A stretch of 20,837 bases of DNA from an uncultured Ruminococcus sp. Its GTDB lineage: Bacteria; Bacillota; Clostridia; Oscillospirales; Ruminococcaceae. Shown piece by piece: positions 7,363 through 13,722 of the stretch. Under the pieces are notes generated by a model that worked only from the letters and a program-made list of their open reading frames with translations, was not told the origin of the DNA and did no database searches. Position 1 is the stretch's first letter; the number at the start of each line of letters is the position of its first letter. The stretch is taken from positions 1-20,837 of the forward strand of contig CALCRR010000279.1 in NCBI GenBank assembly GCA_937894495.1, read 5' to 3'. A program made the translations under genes and the position numbers.

Positions 7363-7638
7363 TCACATAGACTGCCCGAAATCGTGCTTGACTCTGTCCC
7401 CGACCTCGGCACGTTTTGCGTCATTGAAACGGTCGAGAGTGCCTACAAGGTAGCCTGTGATGCGCCTTATACGTTCAAACGGAACAGGCTCTGTGCAGCA
7501 GGTCAGGTCAACAAAATCGCCGTCAGCTTCGATCACAAGTCTTGTGATCTTCATATTGGGATATTTCTCATGCACATATCTTCTATATGCCTGCACCTCT
7601 TCCTCGGGGAGTTGCTCCCCAATAACATCTATTTTCAT
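7363..7638 (-). CDS. Small NrdD-like (anaerobic ribonucleotide reductase-like) protein
   Basis: 91 residues. The C-terminal half (FERIRRITGYLVGTLDRFNDAKRAEVGDRVKH) resembles the segment of class III ribonucleotide reductase where R-x-GY, the RFN turn and the D-RVKH end occur. It is much too short for a reductase, and it lacks the effector domain, the catalytic cysteines and the glycyl-radical loop. Proteins of this size and type are commonly annotated as NrdD-like in Firmicutes conjugative elements, always as small accessory genes. Their function is unknown. It is preceded by the lipoprotein gene (9-base gap, GGAGG at 7643-7647) and followed by the Toprim gene, so it belongs to one operon of element genes. 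Fold assignment is tentative. Confidence 0.7.
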   Translation of the reverse strand: MKIDVIGEQLPEEEVQAYRRYVHEKYPNMKITRLVIEADGDFVDLTCCTEPVPFERIRRITGYLVGTLDRFNDAKRAEVGDRVKHDFGQSM

Positions 7639-7647
7639 ACGTCCTCC

Positions 7648-8409
7648 TTAAAACGGTATCTTCTCCTTGAATTCCATCATCAGCCCTGTGAAGCTCTGAC
7701 GTTCCATCATATCCGTTGACAGAAACTGCCCCGAAACTACTGTCAGTTTGCTATCCACAAGCGTTGCATAGGTCTCGGCATAGCCGAACTGATTGGCCAT
7801 TCCATCGGATTTCTGGAGCGAACCGTATTGCTGGTACTTTCCCTTGGAGACCACTGTATTTGTGAGGCGGTAATTCGTTGTGAAATTATCCTCGGTCACA
7901 CCCTGCATATTGCCGACTGTGAAGCCGTAATAATAGTCACCAAAGGTGCTGACGATATATCCGAGTTCATAATCGAGATCACTGTTTGACAGATCAATAC
8001 ACAGTACGTCTATCGTACCGCTGCCGTTATCGCCCTTAAGGGTTATTCTTTGCAGACCGTTGGTGCTTTCTTCAGAATGTTCAAAGGGACATTTTTTAAG
8101 CACCTCTTTAGTCAGGGCAGATTTCTCCTCAAAGGTTATGGCAGAGTCAAAAAACTCGGCAATAAAAGTGTTGGCTGCGATCTGCTTCTTTTCTTCCTCG
8201 GACATTGTTGCCTTTGTTGTAGTTTCCGGTTCTGAACTATCCGCCGGTACGGTGGTCACGGGAGAAACAGTTGTTGTCTCAGTCACCGTTGTGGTAGTTG
8301 TCGTTGTTTCACTTGCTTGCGGAGGAGCGAATGTCCCACAGGCTGTGAGCGACATCATAAAAATAGCGGCTGCGATAGCCGCATATCGTTTCATCATTTT
8401 TCTTTTCAC
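7648..8409 (-). CDS. Thr-rich lipoprotein of an integrative element
   Basis: 253 residues. A basic N-terminus (MKRKMMKR) and a hydrophobic stretch end in the lipobox LTAC (C24), so the mature protein should be lipid-anchored on the outer face of the membrane. Residues about 33-68 form a Thr/Ser/Pro/Val-rich linker with runs of T, then an acidic-basic segment (MSEEEKK) leads into a globular domain of about 180 residues with no motif I recognise. Such lipoproteins are frequent in the transfer regions of clostridial integrative elements. Surface exclusion or contact with recipient cells are possible roles, but the sequence does not decide. The start ATG at 8409 has GAGAGGTG upstream, and the previous gene ends 3 bases away. 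Confidence 0.8.
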   Translation of the reverse strand: MKRKMMKRYAAIAAAIFMMSLTACGTFAPPQASETTTTTTTVTETTTVSPVTTVPADSSEPETTTKATMSEEEKKQIAANTFIAEFFDSAITFEEKSALTKEVLKKCPFEHSEESTNGLQRITLKGDNGSGTIDVLCIDLSNSDLDYELGYIVSTFGDYYYGFTVGNMQGVTEDNFTTNYRLTNTVVSKGKYQQYGSLQKSDGMANQFGYAETYATLVDSKLTVVSGQFLSTDMMERQSFTGLMMEFKEKIPF

Positions 8410-8412
8410 CTC

Positions 8413-8838
8413 TCATTTAAGGTCTATACTTAAGCCCTCGTCCTCGGTCATTTCCTGATCTGAAAAGCAGGACAAGTAGTCATCTGCGTTCTCTGCCATA
8501 GCAGTATAGTCATGACCAGTCGGCGTAAAGCCGTACCATGAAACGTCATTTCCATAGCGCCAAATGTGAGGATTGACTGTTTCACCGCTTCTCATAGCTT
8601 TTCTGCCCAGCAGCTCGGTCAGATCAATGACCTGACAGTCTATCTGTCCCTCTCTGCGGTTGAACAACGAAAGCCTGAGAGCAGTAAAGTGGTCTGCATG
8701 ACCCCTTTCCACGAATTCCATCTTGCCGGTAATATCATCAGAAAGCCTGAACAAACAGCTTCTTCCGACAAATTTTGGATGCTCGATATATTCGCTCAAA
8801 GAGCAGACCTTTCTTAATTCCTGTTCAAAAAAGTTCAT
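8413..8838 (-). CDS. Hypothetical protein of the element operon
   Basis: 141 residues, acidic at both ends, no signal peptide or membrane helix. I do not recognise a family. Sequence features are GRSCLFRLSDDITGKMEF, an aromatic-rich IWRYGNDVSWYGFTPTGHDY near 90-110, and an acidic tail (MTEDEGLSIDLK). It is the first gene of the minus operon that continues with the lipoprotein, NrdD-like and Toprim genes (3-base gap to the lipoprotein). AAAGGA lies 8 bases before the ATG. The T run of the upstream toxin terminator is immediately before the ribosome site, so this operon either depends on read-through or has a promoter I cannot see. Real gene is likely because of spacing, ribosome site and neighbours. 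Confidence 0.75.
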   Translation of the reverse strand: MNFFEQELRKVCSLSEYIEHPKFVGRSCLFRLSDDITGKMEFVERGHADHFTALRLSLFNRREGQIDCQVIDLTELLGRKAMRSGETVNPHIWRYGNDVSWYGFTPTGHDYTAMAENADDYLSCFSDQEMTEDEGLSIDLK

Positions 8839-8853
8839 ATTGCTTTTCCTTTC

Positions 8854-8888
8854 AAAAAAATTAGGGCACCGATCTTTCGAACGATGCC
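8854..8888 (-). terminator. Terminator after the first AbiEii toxin gene
   Basis: On the minus strand GGCATCG (8888-8882) pairs with CGGTGCC (8871-8865) with one G-U pair. CTAA and seven T follow (8860-8854). Confidence 0.75.
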
Positions 8889-8901
8889 TGTTTGAAAAAT
8901 A

Positions 8902-9813
8902 TTACAACATTATTGGTGATTGTTCTTCATCTTCAGTTTCAGATAATTCCTCATCTATCGGAATGACCACTTTTGAGAAAGCTTCAACAGAGCTTATTAC
9001 AACTGTCCATTCCAAATCATTCACAAAATAGTTGTCTCTTTTGAAATTTTCCCATGCTGACAGCGCCACATCGGAAGTCGAAAAATAATTGATGATTTCG
9101 TATATTTCAGAAGATTTTTCAAATGTTCCTCGCTTTCTGCTTGTGGCTTCAAATGCTGCCTTTAACACATCAAAATCAATGGCTGACCACTTCAATTTTG
9201 TAAGCATATGGATGTCATAGAAATCTCGTATCCTTGTATTTGCAGCACCTCTTGAAACAATGGTTTCCAGCTTTTCTGCAAGCAGAGTTTCAAGGTTGTA
9301 CGTTCTTATGGGAATTGATCGATCTTCTAACATCAGCTTATACTCATAATCAACTGCTTCAGGTGTGATAACGTCATCTGTGGACATATCGATTTTGATA
9401 GTATTAATGATCCTATCGAACTGCACATTTACCATAAATCTCAATCCGGGATAATCAAAATCCTCCATAATATCCGAGCAGCTGCTTATTTCATAGTGAA
9501 TACCATCACCAAGGTCAATATTGAAGATGTCTTCGAGTACCTTTCTGGCATCTTCAGCCTTAAGGTCAAATGCTCTGATGGTCGTATCAATATCGTTTGT
9601 GGCTCTCGATTCAAGCCCTGCATATGATGCAACAAGCATACCGCCCTTTAGTATAAAATTATTCCTGTATTTTGATACTGAAATGCGTTCCAGAAGACAT
9701 TCCATGAAATAGTTTCTGATAAGCATCTGCGCTTTTTCTGACTTCTGCACAGCGTTTAAGCCGTTGGTCATATTTCTGATCTTATCCTTCAGCTGTCTTG
9801 CAGTTTTTATCAT
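8902..9813 (-). CDS. abiEii: AbiEii/AbiGii-family nucleotidyltransferase toxin (type IV system 1)
   Basis: 303 residues. The nucleotidyltransferase motifs are clear: FILKGGML (GG at 57-58), NDIDTT (D74/D76) and a third acidic site in IKIDMSTDD. ETLLAEKLETIVSR and RIRDFYDIHML are the helical motifs of the AbiEii group. AbiEii toxins transfer nucleotides to an RNA substrate (tRNA acceptor ends for studied members) and block growth. With AbiEi they form abortive-infection/type IV toxin-antitoxin pairs. The start overlaps the antitoxin stop by 4 bases (ATGA), so the toxin is translated after the antitoxin. A terminator follows at 8854-8888. The acidic C-terminal tail (IDEELSETEDEEQSP) is a lineage feature. 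All catalytic residues are present, so it is probably functional. Confidence 0.92.
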   Translation of the reverse strand: MIKTARQLKDKIRNMTNGLNAVQKSEKAQMLIRNYFMECLLERISVSKYRNNFILKGGMLVASYAGLESRATNDIDTTIRAFDLKAEDARKVLEDIFNIDLGDGIHYEISSCSDIMEDFDYPGLRFMVNVQFDRIINTIKIDMSTDDVITPEAVDYEYKLMLEDRSIPIRTYNLETLLAEKLETIVSRGAANTRIRDFYDIHMLTKLKWSAIDFDVLKAAFEATSRKRGTFEKSSEIYEIINYFSTSDVALSAWENFKRDNYFVNDLEWTVVISSVEAFSKVVIPIDEELSETEDEEQSPIML

Positions 9814-10403
9814 AACATGACCTCCGTATAAAGTCTTACAGTATCCTCAACTCCGAGTGCCTTTGCATATCTCATCAGATTGTTCAGATTCTTTTTAGGG
9901 CTTTTCATATAGCCCTTAACAGCATTCTGATAGGTCTGCAGTTCAATTCTTTTTTTATGCTTGATAATGTCGCAGATGGTCCTGTCCATATCGTACATAG
10001 TAACCTTGTTTCCGAACATGGTCGTACCTTCAGTCAATCCCATATCGTACAGTTCAGGACTGACAGTATACACGGTGCAGCCTTCTTTTCTTAAATGAGT
10101 TGCATTGTAGGTTCTGTTTACAGTGATATTGATTCCCGGTGCCTCACAATCCATAAGTCCGTGCATTGCAAGTGCGGATTCGTGGGAAAAAACCGCTTCC
10201 TTGTTTCGCAGATGGATCACATACAAATAATCCGGCCATGCATCTTCTGTGATATACACGCCCCGAGCTAATCTCTCCATTTCCTTTTCCTTAACAAAAT
10301 CAGAAATGAATGTTTTTGAAACGCCCTTTTTCATTGCCTGTGCCGTAATAAGATAGCCGTTATTTTTCTTGATAAGCTCTTCGAGAATATCCGTCTTGCT
10401 CAT
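9810..10403 (-). CDS. abiEi: AbiEi-family antitoxin/transcriptional regulator (type IV system 1)
   Basis: 197 residues from the ATG at 10403. An in-frame ATG at 10412 directly abuts GGAG and cannot use it, whereas 10403 has nine bases of spacing. Residues 1-50 are a winged helix-turn-helix (LITAQAMKKGVSKTFISDFVKEKEMERLARGVYI). The remainder is the AbiEi C-terminal domain, with AVFSHESALAMHGL and YDMDRTICDIIKH. AbiEi proteins repress their own operon through the N-terminal domain and counter the nucleotidyltransferase toxin through the C-terminal domain. The promoter at 10429-10457 carries AAGCGA twice, a candidate operator. The downstream toxin overlaps by 4 bases. Typical length for the family. 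Confidence 0.9.
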   Translation of the reverse strand: MSKTDILEELIKKNNGYLITAQAMKKGVSKTFISDFVKEKEMERLARGVYITEDAWPDYLYVIHLRNKEAVFSHESALAMHGLMDCEAPGINITVNRTYNATHLRKEGCTVYTVSPELYDMGLTEGTTMFGNKVTMYDMDRTICDIIKHKKRIELQTYQNAVKGYMKSPKKNLNNLMRYAKALGVEDTVRLYTEVML

Positions 10404-10428
10404 TTTGGTCATCTCCTTTCTTGCTTAT

Positions 10429-10461
10429 ATTCTATCACAATTAAGCGAGAAAGTCAAGCGA
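10429..10461 (-). promoter_or_regulatory. Promoter and candidate operator of AbiE system 1
   Basis: On the minus strand TTGACT (10452-10457) and TAGAAT (10429-10434) are 17 bases apart. On the plus strand AAGCGA occurs at 10443-10448 and 10456-10461, 13 bases apart and overlapping the -35 region. Paired repeats at AbiE promoters are known binding sites of AbiEi. That these particular repeats act so is inference. Confidence 0.6.
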
Positions 10462-10494
10462 ATAGTTTGGGAATTATCAAAAATTTAAGAAATC

Positions 10495-10519
10495 TCGGGA
10501 GGACTCCTTGCCCTCCCGA
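10495..10519. terminator. GC-rich hairpin between AbiE system 1 and the two-gene module
   Basis: TCGGGAGG (10495-10502) and CCTCCCGA (10512-10519) are perfect arms around a 9-base loop. On the minus strand GATTTCTTAAATTTTT follows, a weak and delayed T run. It may back up the terminator at 10588, but a different role is possible. Confidence 0.4.
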
Positions 10520-10587
10520 TAATCACAGCACCGCTATACATAGGGACTATTCTTTAAATTATCGTCCAAGGTGTTGTACCTTACGGT

Positions 10588-10623
10588 AAAAAAATAACGC
10601 CTACCCCATAGGGGATAGACGCT
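10588..10623 (-). terminator. Terminator of the two-gene membrane/GAF-like module
   Basis: On the minus strand AGCGTCTATCCCC and GGGGTAGGCGTT form a long stem with some G-U pairs and one bulge around TAT. ATTTTTTT follows (seven T at 10594-10588). Confidence 0.75.
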
Positions 10624-10641
10624 AACTTTATATAATAAAAT

Positions 10642-10824
10642 TTACCATTCTAATTTTGCATCCTTTGACATTGTATCTCTTGCACTAGCTGCAAATATAC
10701 GCTCCTGTTCTGTGGAATTAAATATTGAAACATATGCTACTTTGCCTAACTTCCTTTTTCTAATTGGGCTTGATTTAATAATCATCTTCTTTTTTTTTCT
10801 ATTTGGTCTAATTATAATTTTCAT
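10642..10824 (-). CDS. Small basic protein, partner of the membrane/GAF-like gene
   Basis: 60 residues, very basic in the first half (MKIIIRPNRKKKKMIIKSSPIRKRKLGK), with a more ordinary C-terminal half ending AASARDTMSKDAKLEW. No family recognised. Its ATG overlaps the stop of the upstream 349-residue gene by 4 bases (ATATGA), and GAGGG lies nine bases ahead. This makes translational coupling likely and argues that it is real despite its size. A good terminator follows, closing a bicistronic unit. The lysine/arginine-rich N-terminus could bind nucleic acid or phospholipid. As an alternative it could be an inhibitor of the partner, as in toxin-antitoxin or effector-control pairs; this is inference only. 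Confidence 0.65.
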   Translation of the reverse strand: MKIIIRPNRKKKKMIIKSSPIRKRKLGKVAYVSIFNSTEQERIFAASARDTMSKDAKLEW

Positions 10825-11870
10825 ATGCTATAACCCTCATTCTTAAATAATTTAAAAAGCATTGCTAAACTATCAGCTAGATCAGCTATAATATGATACC
10901 CAATTTTATCTGGAAATGTTCTATCTGACCACTCAGGAATAATCTCATTACAATCAATACATATAATTCCTAATATATTGTGATCCTCAAATTCGGCAGT
11001 ATATATAGGAATTCGTATAGGCATCACTACTGTAGAAATAAATATATCACTCCAATTATCACCATACTCACAAAAGAAAATATCACTCTCTTTAACCTTA
11101 TTATGCATATTATGTAGGTCTGCCTCAGAAAAGAATTTCATTTTTTTCTTAACGATAGCATTATAAGCATAGTTGGATTTAACAGGTATGTTTTTTTCAT
11201 TTAGTTCTTTTGTTCTAAAAACACCACCACGTGATTCAATGTTGTTTTTTCTGCGTACATAAGTCTTTAAAACATTTGCTGAAGCCGTTAACTTGATGCT
11301 AGCTCTTATTTCAACTTGATAATAAGTTCCAAGCAATTCTTCTATATTATTGAGACATTTTTGCAAAAAAAGAGTAATGTGATTTGTAACTACTGCATCT
11401 TGAGAATACTCAAATTCCGTTGATAATTTTTTTACTTGATCTGATACCACATAAGAAAAACCTGCAATATCTCTTATCTGATGTTTCAAACAATCGATTT
11501 CTTTTATTTTTTGCGCAACCAATTTATTATTGTCATTTAAATATAATTCCTCTAAAATGGCCTCATCTTCATTATATTTGTCTTTTAGTTCATCTATTTC
11601 TTTAATATGATCCTCTAAAGCCTCATCTACTTCACGGATGCGTCTGTTTGTAAGTATTGCCCATTGAAATAGAAGGACACTTGAAAAAATAACCGCTTCT
11701 CCAATCATTATGCACCATATATTTGTGACTAATGCTGGTGCAAATGCACCCAAGAAAGGGATAATGAATTGAATAAATTTAGATATTTTATCAAATATTT
11801 TTGGATTTCTTTTTCTCAATAAATCTAAATATTTGCGTATATCTGATGCTATTTTTTTAAGTCTATTCAT
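10821..11870 (-). CDS. Membrane protein with coiled coil and GAF-like C-terminal domain
   Basis: 349 residues. A basic N-terminus is followed by two hydrophobic segments (about 32-49 and 51-73) that probably form a membrane hairpin. A highly charged helical stretch, likely a coiled coil, covers about 74-140. The last 160 residues have a GAF/PAS-like pattern: YNAIVKKKMKFFSEADL, then a strand STVVMPIRIPIY, then NILGIICIDCNE, then a helix LADSLAMLFKLF. This resembles sensory GAF-like regions attached to membrane anchors in bacterial accessory genes. The gene is visibly richer in A and T than its neighbours, lies between two AbiE pairs, and is read from a consensus promoter. GGAAGGA stands 8 bases before the ATG. 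A defence or stress-sensor role is inferred from location, not shown. Confidence 0.75.
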   Translation of the reverse strand: MNRLKKIASDIRKYLDLLRKRNPKIFDKISKFIQFIIPFLGAFAPALVTNIWCIMIGEAVIFSSVLLFQWAILTNRRIREVDEALEDHIKEIDELKDKYNEDEAILEELYLNDNNKLVAQKIKEIDCLKHQIRDIAGFSYVVSDQVKKLSTEFEYSQDAVVTNHITLFLQKCLNNIEELLGTYYQVEIRASIKLTASANVLKTYVRRKNNIESRGGVFRTKELNEKNIPVKSNYAYNAIVKKKMKFFSEADLHNMHNKVKESDIFFCEYGDNWSDIFISTVVMPIRIPIYTAEFEDHNILGIICIDCNEIIPEWSDRTFPDKIGYHIIADLADSLAMLFKLFKNEGYSI

Positions 11871-11930
11871 TATCTACATCCTTCCTGTATTATTTTAAAC
11901 CAATTTAACGCATAATCCATCCTATATTGT

Positions 11931-11959
11931 ATTATATTCCTATTTATACATTTTGTCAA
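11931..11959 (-). promoter_or_regulatory. Consensus promoter of the membrane/GAF-like module
   Basis: On the minus strand TTGACA (11954-11959) and TATAAT (11931-11936) are separated by 17 bases, a perfect sigma-A match. It begins directly after the stop of the second AbiEii toxin. No operator-like dyad is seen, so expression is expected to be strong and perhaps constitutive. Confidence 0.85.
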
Positions 11960-11965
11960 GAATTT

Positions 11966-12976
11966 TTATGACATATTCATACTGCCATCCTGATCCAATC
12001 CCTCATCCTCAGCCTGATCCATAATCTCATCCTGATGCAAGAAAATGTCTTTTAATTCTTGAACTCTTGAGACCGCAAAATCAAATTCCATTCTGTCATC
12101 AGGATTAAACACATATACATTCTGCATTGTCTCAAAAGCCCTCTGTAGTTCGGTATTTCGTATATTGTCGAATATTTCAAACTCGGAAAAAGGTTTATCT
12201 GATAGATCGCTGCCAAGTCTGCGGCTTTCCTCGTCACGCTTAAATGAGATCATTTCGCAAAGCTTTTCCTCATCCTCAAGCAATGCCTTTATCCTCGGTT
12301 CATCGACCATAACAGCTATATCATAGATGTGTTTGGAGGTATCAAAAAACTCTTGTCTTTTGAAATAATACTCTGCTGCAAGAACCTTGTCTGCAAAGAT
12401 CCTTTCAAGCGTTATAGTCTTGATATCAAACGGCTTAACATCATAAGTGTTTTCTAGTATCGTTCTCTCATCATCGCTTGCATACATATATATGGCGGCA
12501 GAAATGCTATCCGTTTCATATGGTTCGCTAACTGTAAATGAGGTCGCCTCTACCTTTACATATCGAAATCGCTGCAAGGGATCGTTAGTATCAACCGTAA
12601 CGATCGGAGTATAGTCATATATTGATGTTATGTTCCCCTTTTTATCAATCTCAAGGTTTTTGTCGGCTGTTCGAGTTAACACTGAGTATCTCTTAGATAC
12701 ATTTTCAAGCCTTTTCTTAGCCTGAGTATTTGAACAATCTCTGATCTCAACGGTCAGATCAATATCCTCCGAGAATCTCCGTATAGTCCCAAGCGCCTTA
12801 TACAGCGCAGTACCGCCTTTGAAATACGCAGGAACAGTTTCCTGCTTCTGCGAAAGTTCTTCAAGCATAAGTGTGACATAGTAGTCTTTCTCCAGAATAT
12901 CTGCCCTTATTCCGGTTCTTTCACTTACCGTTGTAAGCAAATATAAAAATGCATCCTTATCATTGTGAAGTTTCAT
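11966..12976 (-). CDS. AbiEii-like nucleotidyltransferase toxin (type IV system 2)
   Basis: 336 residues. Nucleotidyltransferase motifs are YFKGGTALYK (GG at 54-55) and SEDIDLTV (D71/D73). The helical region ITLERIFADKVLAAEYYFKR with HIYDIAVM corresponds to the conserved Lys and D-hh-h segment of the AbiEii/AbiGii family. Sequence is clearly different from the toxin at 8902, so this is an independent acquisition and not a recent duplicate. The start overlaps the stop of the DUF6088-type gene by 4 bases. The C-terminal tail is acidic (DQAEDEGLDQDGS). The stop is followed at once by the promoter of the membrane/GAF-like module. Probable activity is nucleotide transfer to a tRNA or similar target, by family. 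Confidence 0.9.
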   Translation of the reverse strand: MKLHNDKDAFLYLLTTVSERTGIRADILEKDYYVTLMLEELSQKQETVPAYFKGGTALYKALGTIRRFSEDIDLTVEIRDCSNTQAKKRLENVSKRYSVLTRTADKNLEIDKKGNITSIYDYTPIVTVDTNDPLQRFRYVKVEATSFTVSEPYETDSISAAIYMYASDDERTILENTYDVKPFDIKTITLERIFADKVLAAEYYFKRQEFFDTSKHIYDIAVMVDEPRIKALLEDEEKLCEMISFKRDEESRRLGSDLSDKPFSEFEIFDNIRNTELQRAFETMQNVYVFNPDDRMEFDFAVSRVQELKDIFLHQDEIMDQAEDEGLDQDGSMNMS

Positions 12977-13626
12977 ATTAAACCCTCCGTTAAATAATCT
13001 GTTATGGTTTCAAATTCATTTTCAGTATAATATTTTTTTGCATACGCTATGAGCTTGAGCGGCTCAATGTTAAATTCCCTCATGTAATTATCAATTAATG
13101 TCCTCGGCTCGTTGGCATCGACCAGATATTTTTTCATTCCGCATAATATATCTGCAAGCTGAAAATATCTATAGTTTTGCTCGTTGATACTTGCTCTGGG
13201 CTTTTCGACCGTAAGCCTTATATCCCCCGGCAAAGACTTTCTGTGCAAATTTGTAACAATATTCTTTTCAGCAGTCATAACGCTGCACAGTCCTATTGTA
13301 TTCAACACAGACGGGCAACCCTCATATCCAATATGCTCGCCATTTGGACAAGTCAGCGCCCTATAGTAATAATCCGTCTTGTTCAGAACAGATCTGCCGA
13401 ATGGTGTAATAACAGGCTTGTAATACACTCCCTTTGCAAAGTGTACTACGATCTCCTGATCTGCCAATCGCTTCATATTTTGATTTACTATGCGCTGAGC
13501 ATATGTCAGATCAAGGGCATATTTATCAGCCATTTTCTTCGCTATAATGCTGTTCAGTATAGGAATGTTATATCCGGTGCTGTTGATTCGATCTCTGATA
13601 AATCTGCTGTACCCTAAGTTTGGCAA
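12973..13626 (-). CDS. DUF6088-type AbiEi-like antitoxin (type IV system 2)
   Basis: About 217 residues if started at the TTG at 13626, which lies 8 bases after GAGAGG. The frame also has a GTG at 13635 that overlaps this ribosome site and is less likely. The N-terminal 70 residues look like a winged helix-turn-helix (YAQRIVNQNMKRLADQEIVVHFAKGVYYKP). The C-terminal part includes GYEGCPSVLNTIGL and YRYFQLADIL, as in the AbiEi-like DUF6088 family found next to AbiEii toxins. It should act as antitoxin and autorepressor. A strong promoter with an imperfect dyad lies upstream (13659-13711). The toxin start overlaps the stop by 4 bases. Confidence 0.82.
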   Translation of the reverse strand: MPNLGYSRFIRDRINSTGYNIPILNSIIAKKMADKYALDLTYAQRIVNQNMKRLADQEIVVHFAKGVYYKPVITPFGRSVLNKTDYYYRALTCPNGEHIGYEGCPSVLNTIGLCSVMTAEKNIVTNLHRKSLPGDIRLTVEKPRASINEQNYRYFQLADILCGMKKYLVDANEPRTLIDNYMREFNIEPLKLIAYAKKYYTENEFETITDYLTEGLI

Positions 13627-13658
13627 TTGTCTCACCTCTCTATGATATGTTTTTGTAT

Positions 13659-13711
13659 AATATTCGTTATATTTCTAACAATATTATATCACAAATAATT
13701 TTTATAGTCAA
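13659..13711 (-). promoter_or_regulatory. Promoter and dyad operator of AbiE-like system 2
   Basis: On the minus strand TTGACT (13706-13711) and TATAAT (13683-13688) are 17 bases apart. An imperfect inverted repeat, AATATTCGTTA (13659-13669) with TAACAATATT (13676-13685), overlaps the -10 and the likely start of transcription. This placement fits binding of the DUF6088 antitoxin. Confidence 0.65.
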
Positions 13712-13722
13712 GTGGATTTTTT

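Noticed and set aside
8060..8458. 132-codon plus-strand frame rich in Val and Ser
   Set aside because: It is the antisense of the Thr-rich linker and signal region of the lipoprotein, which has much better start signals.
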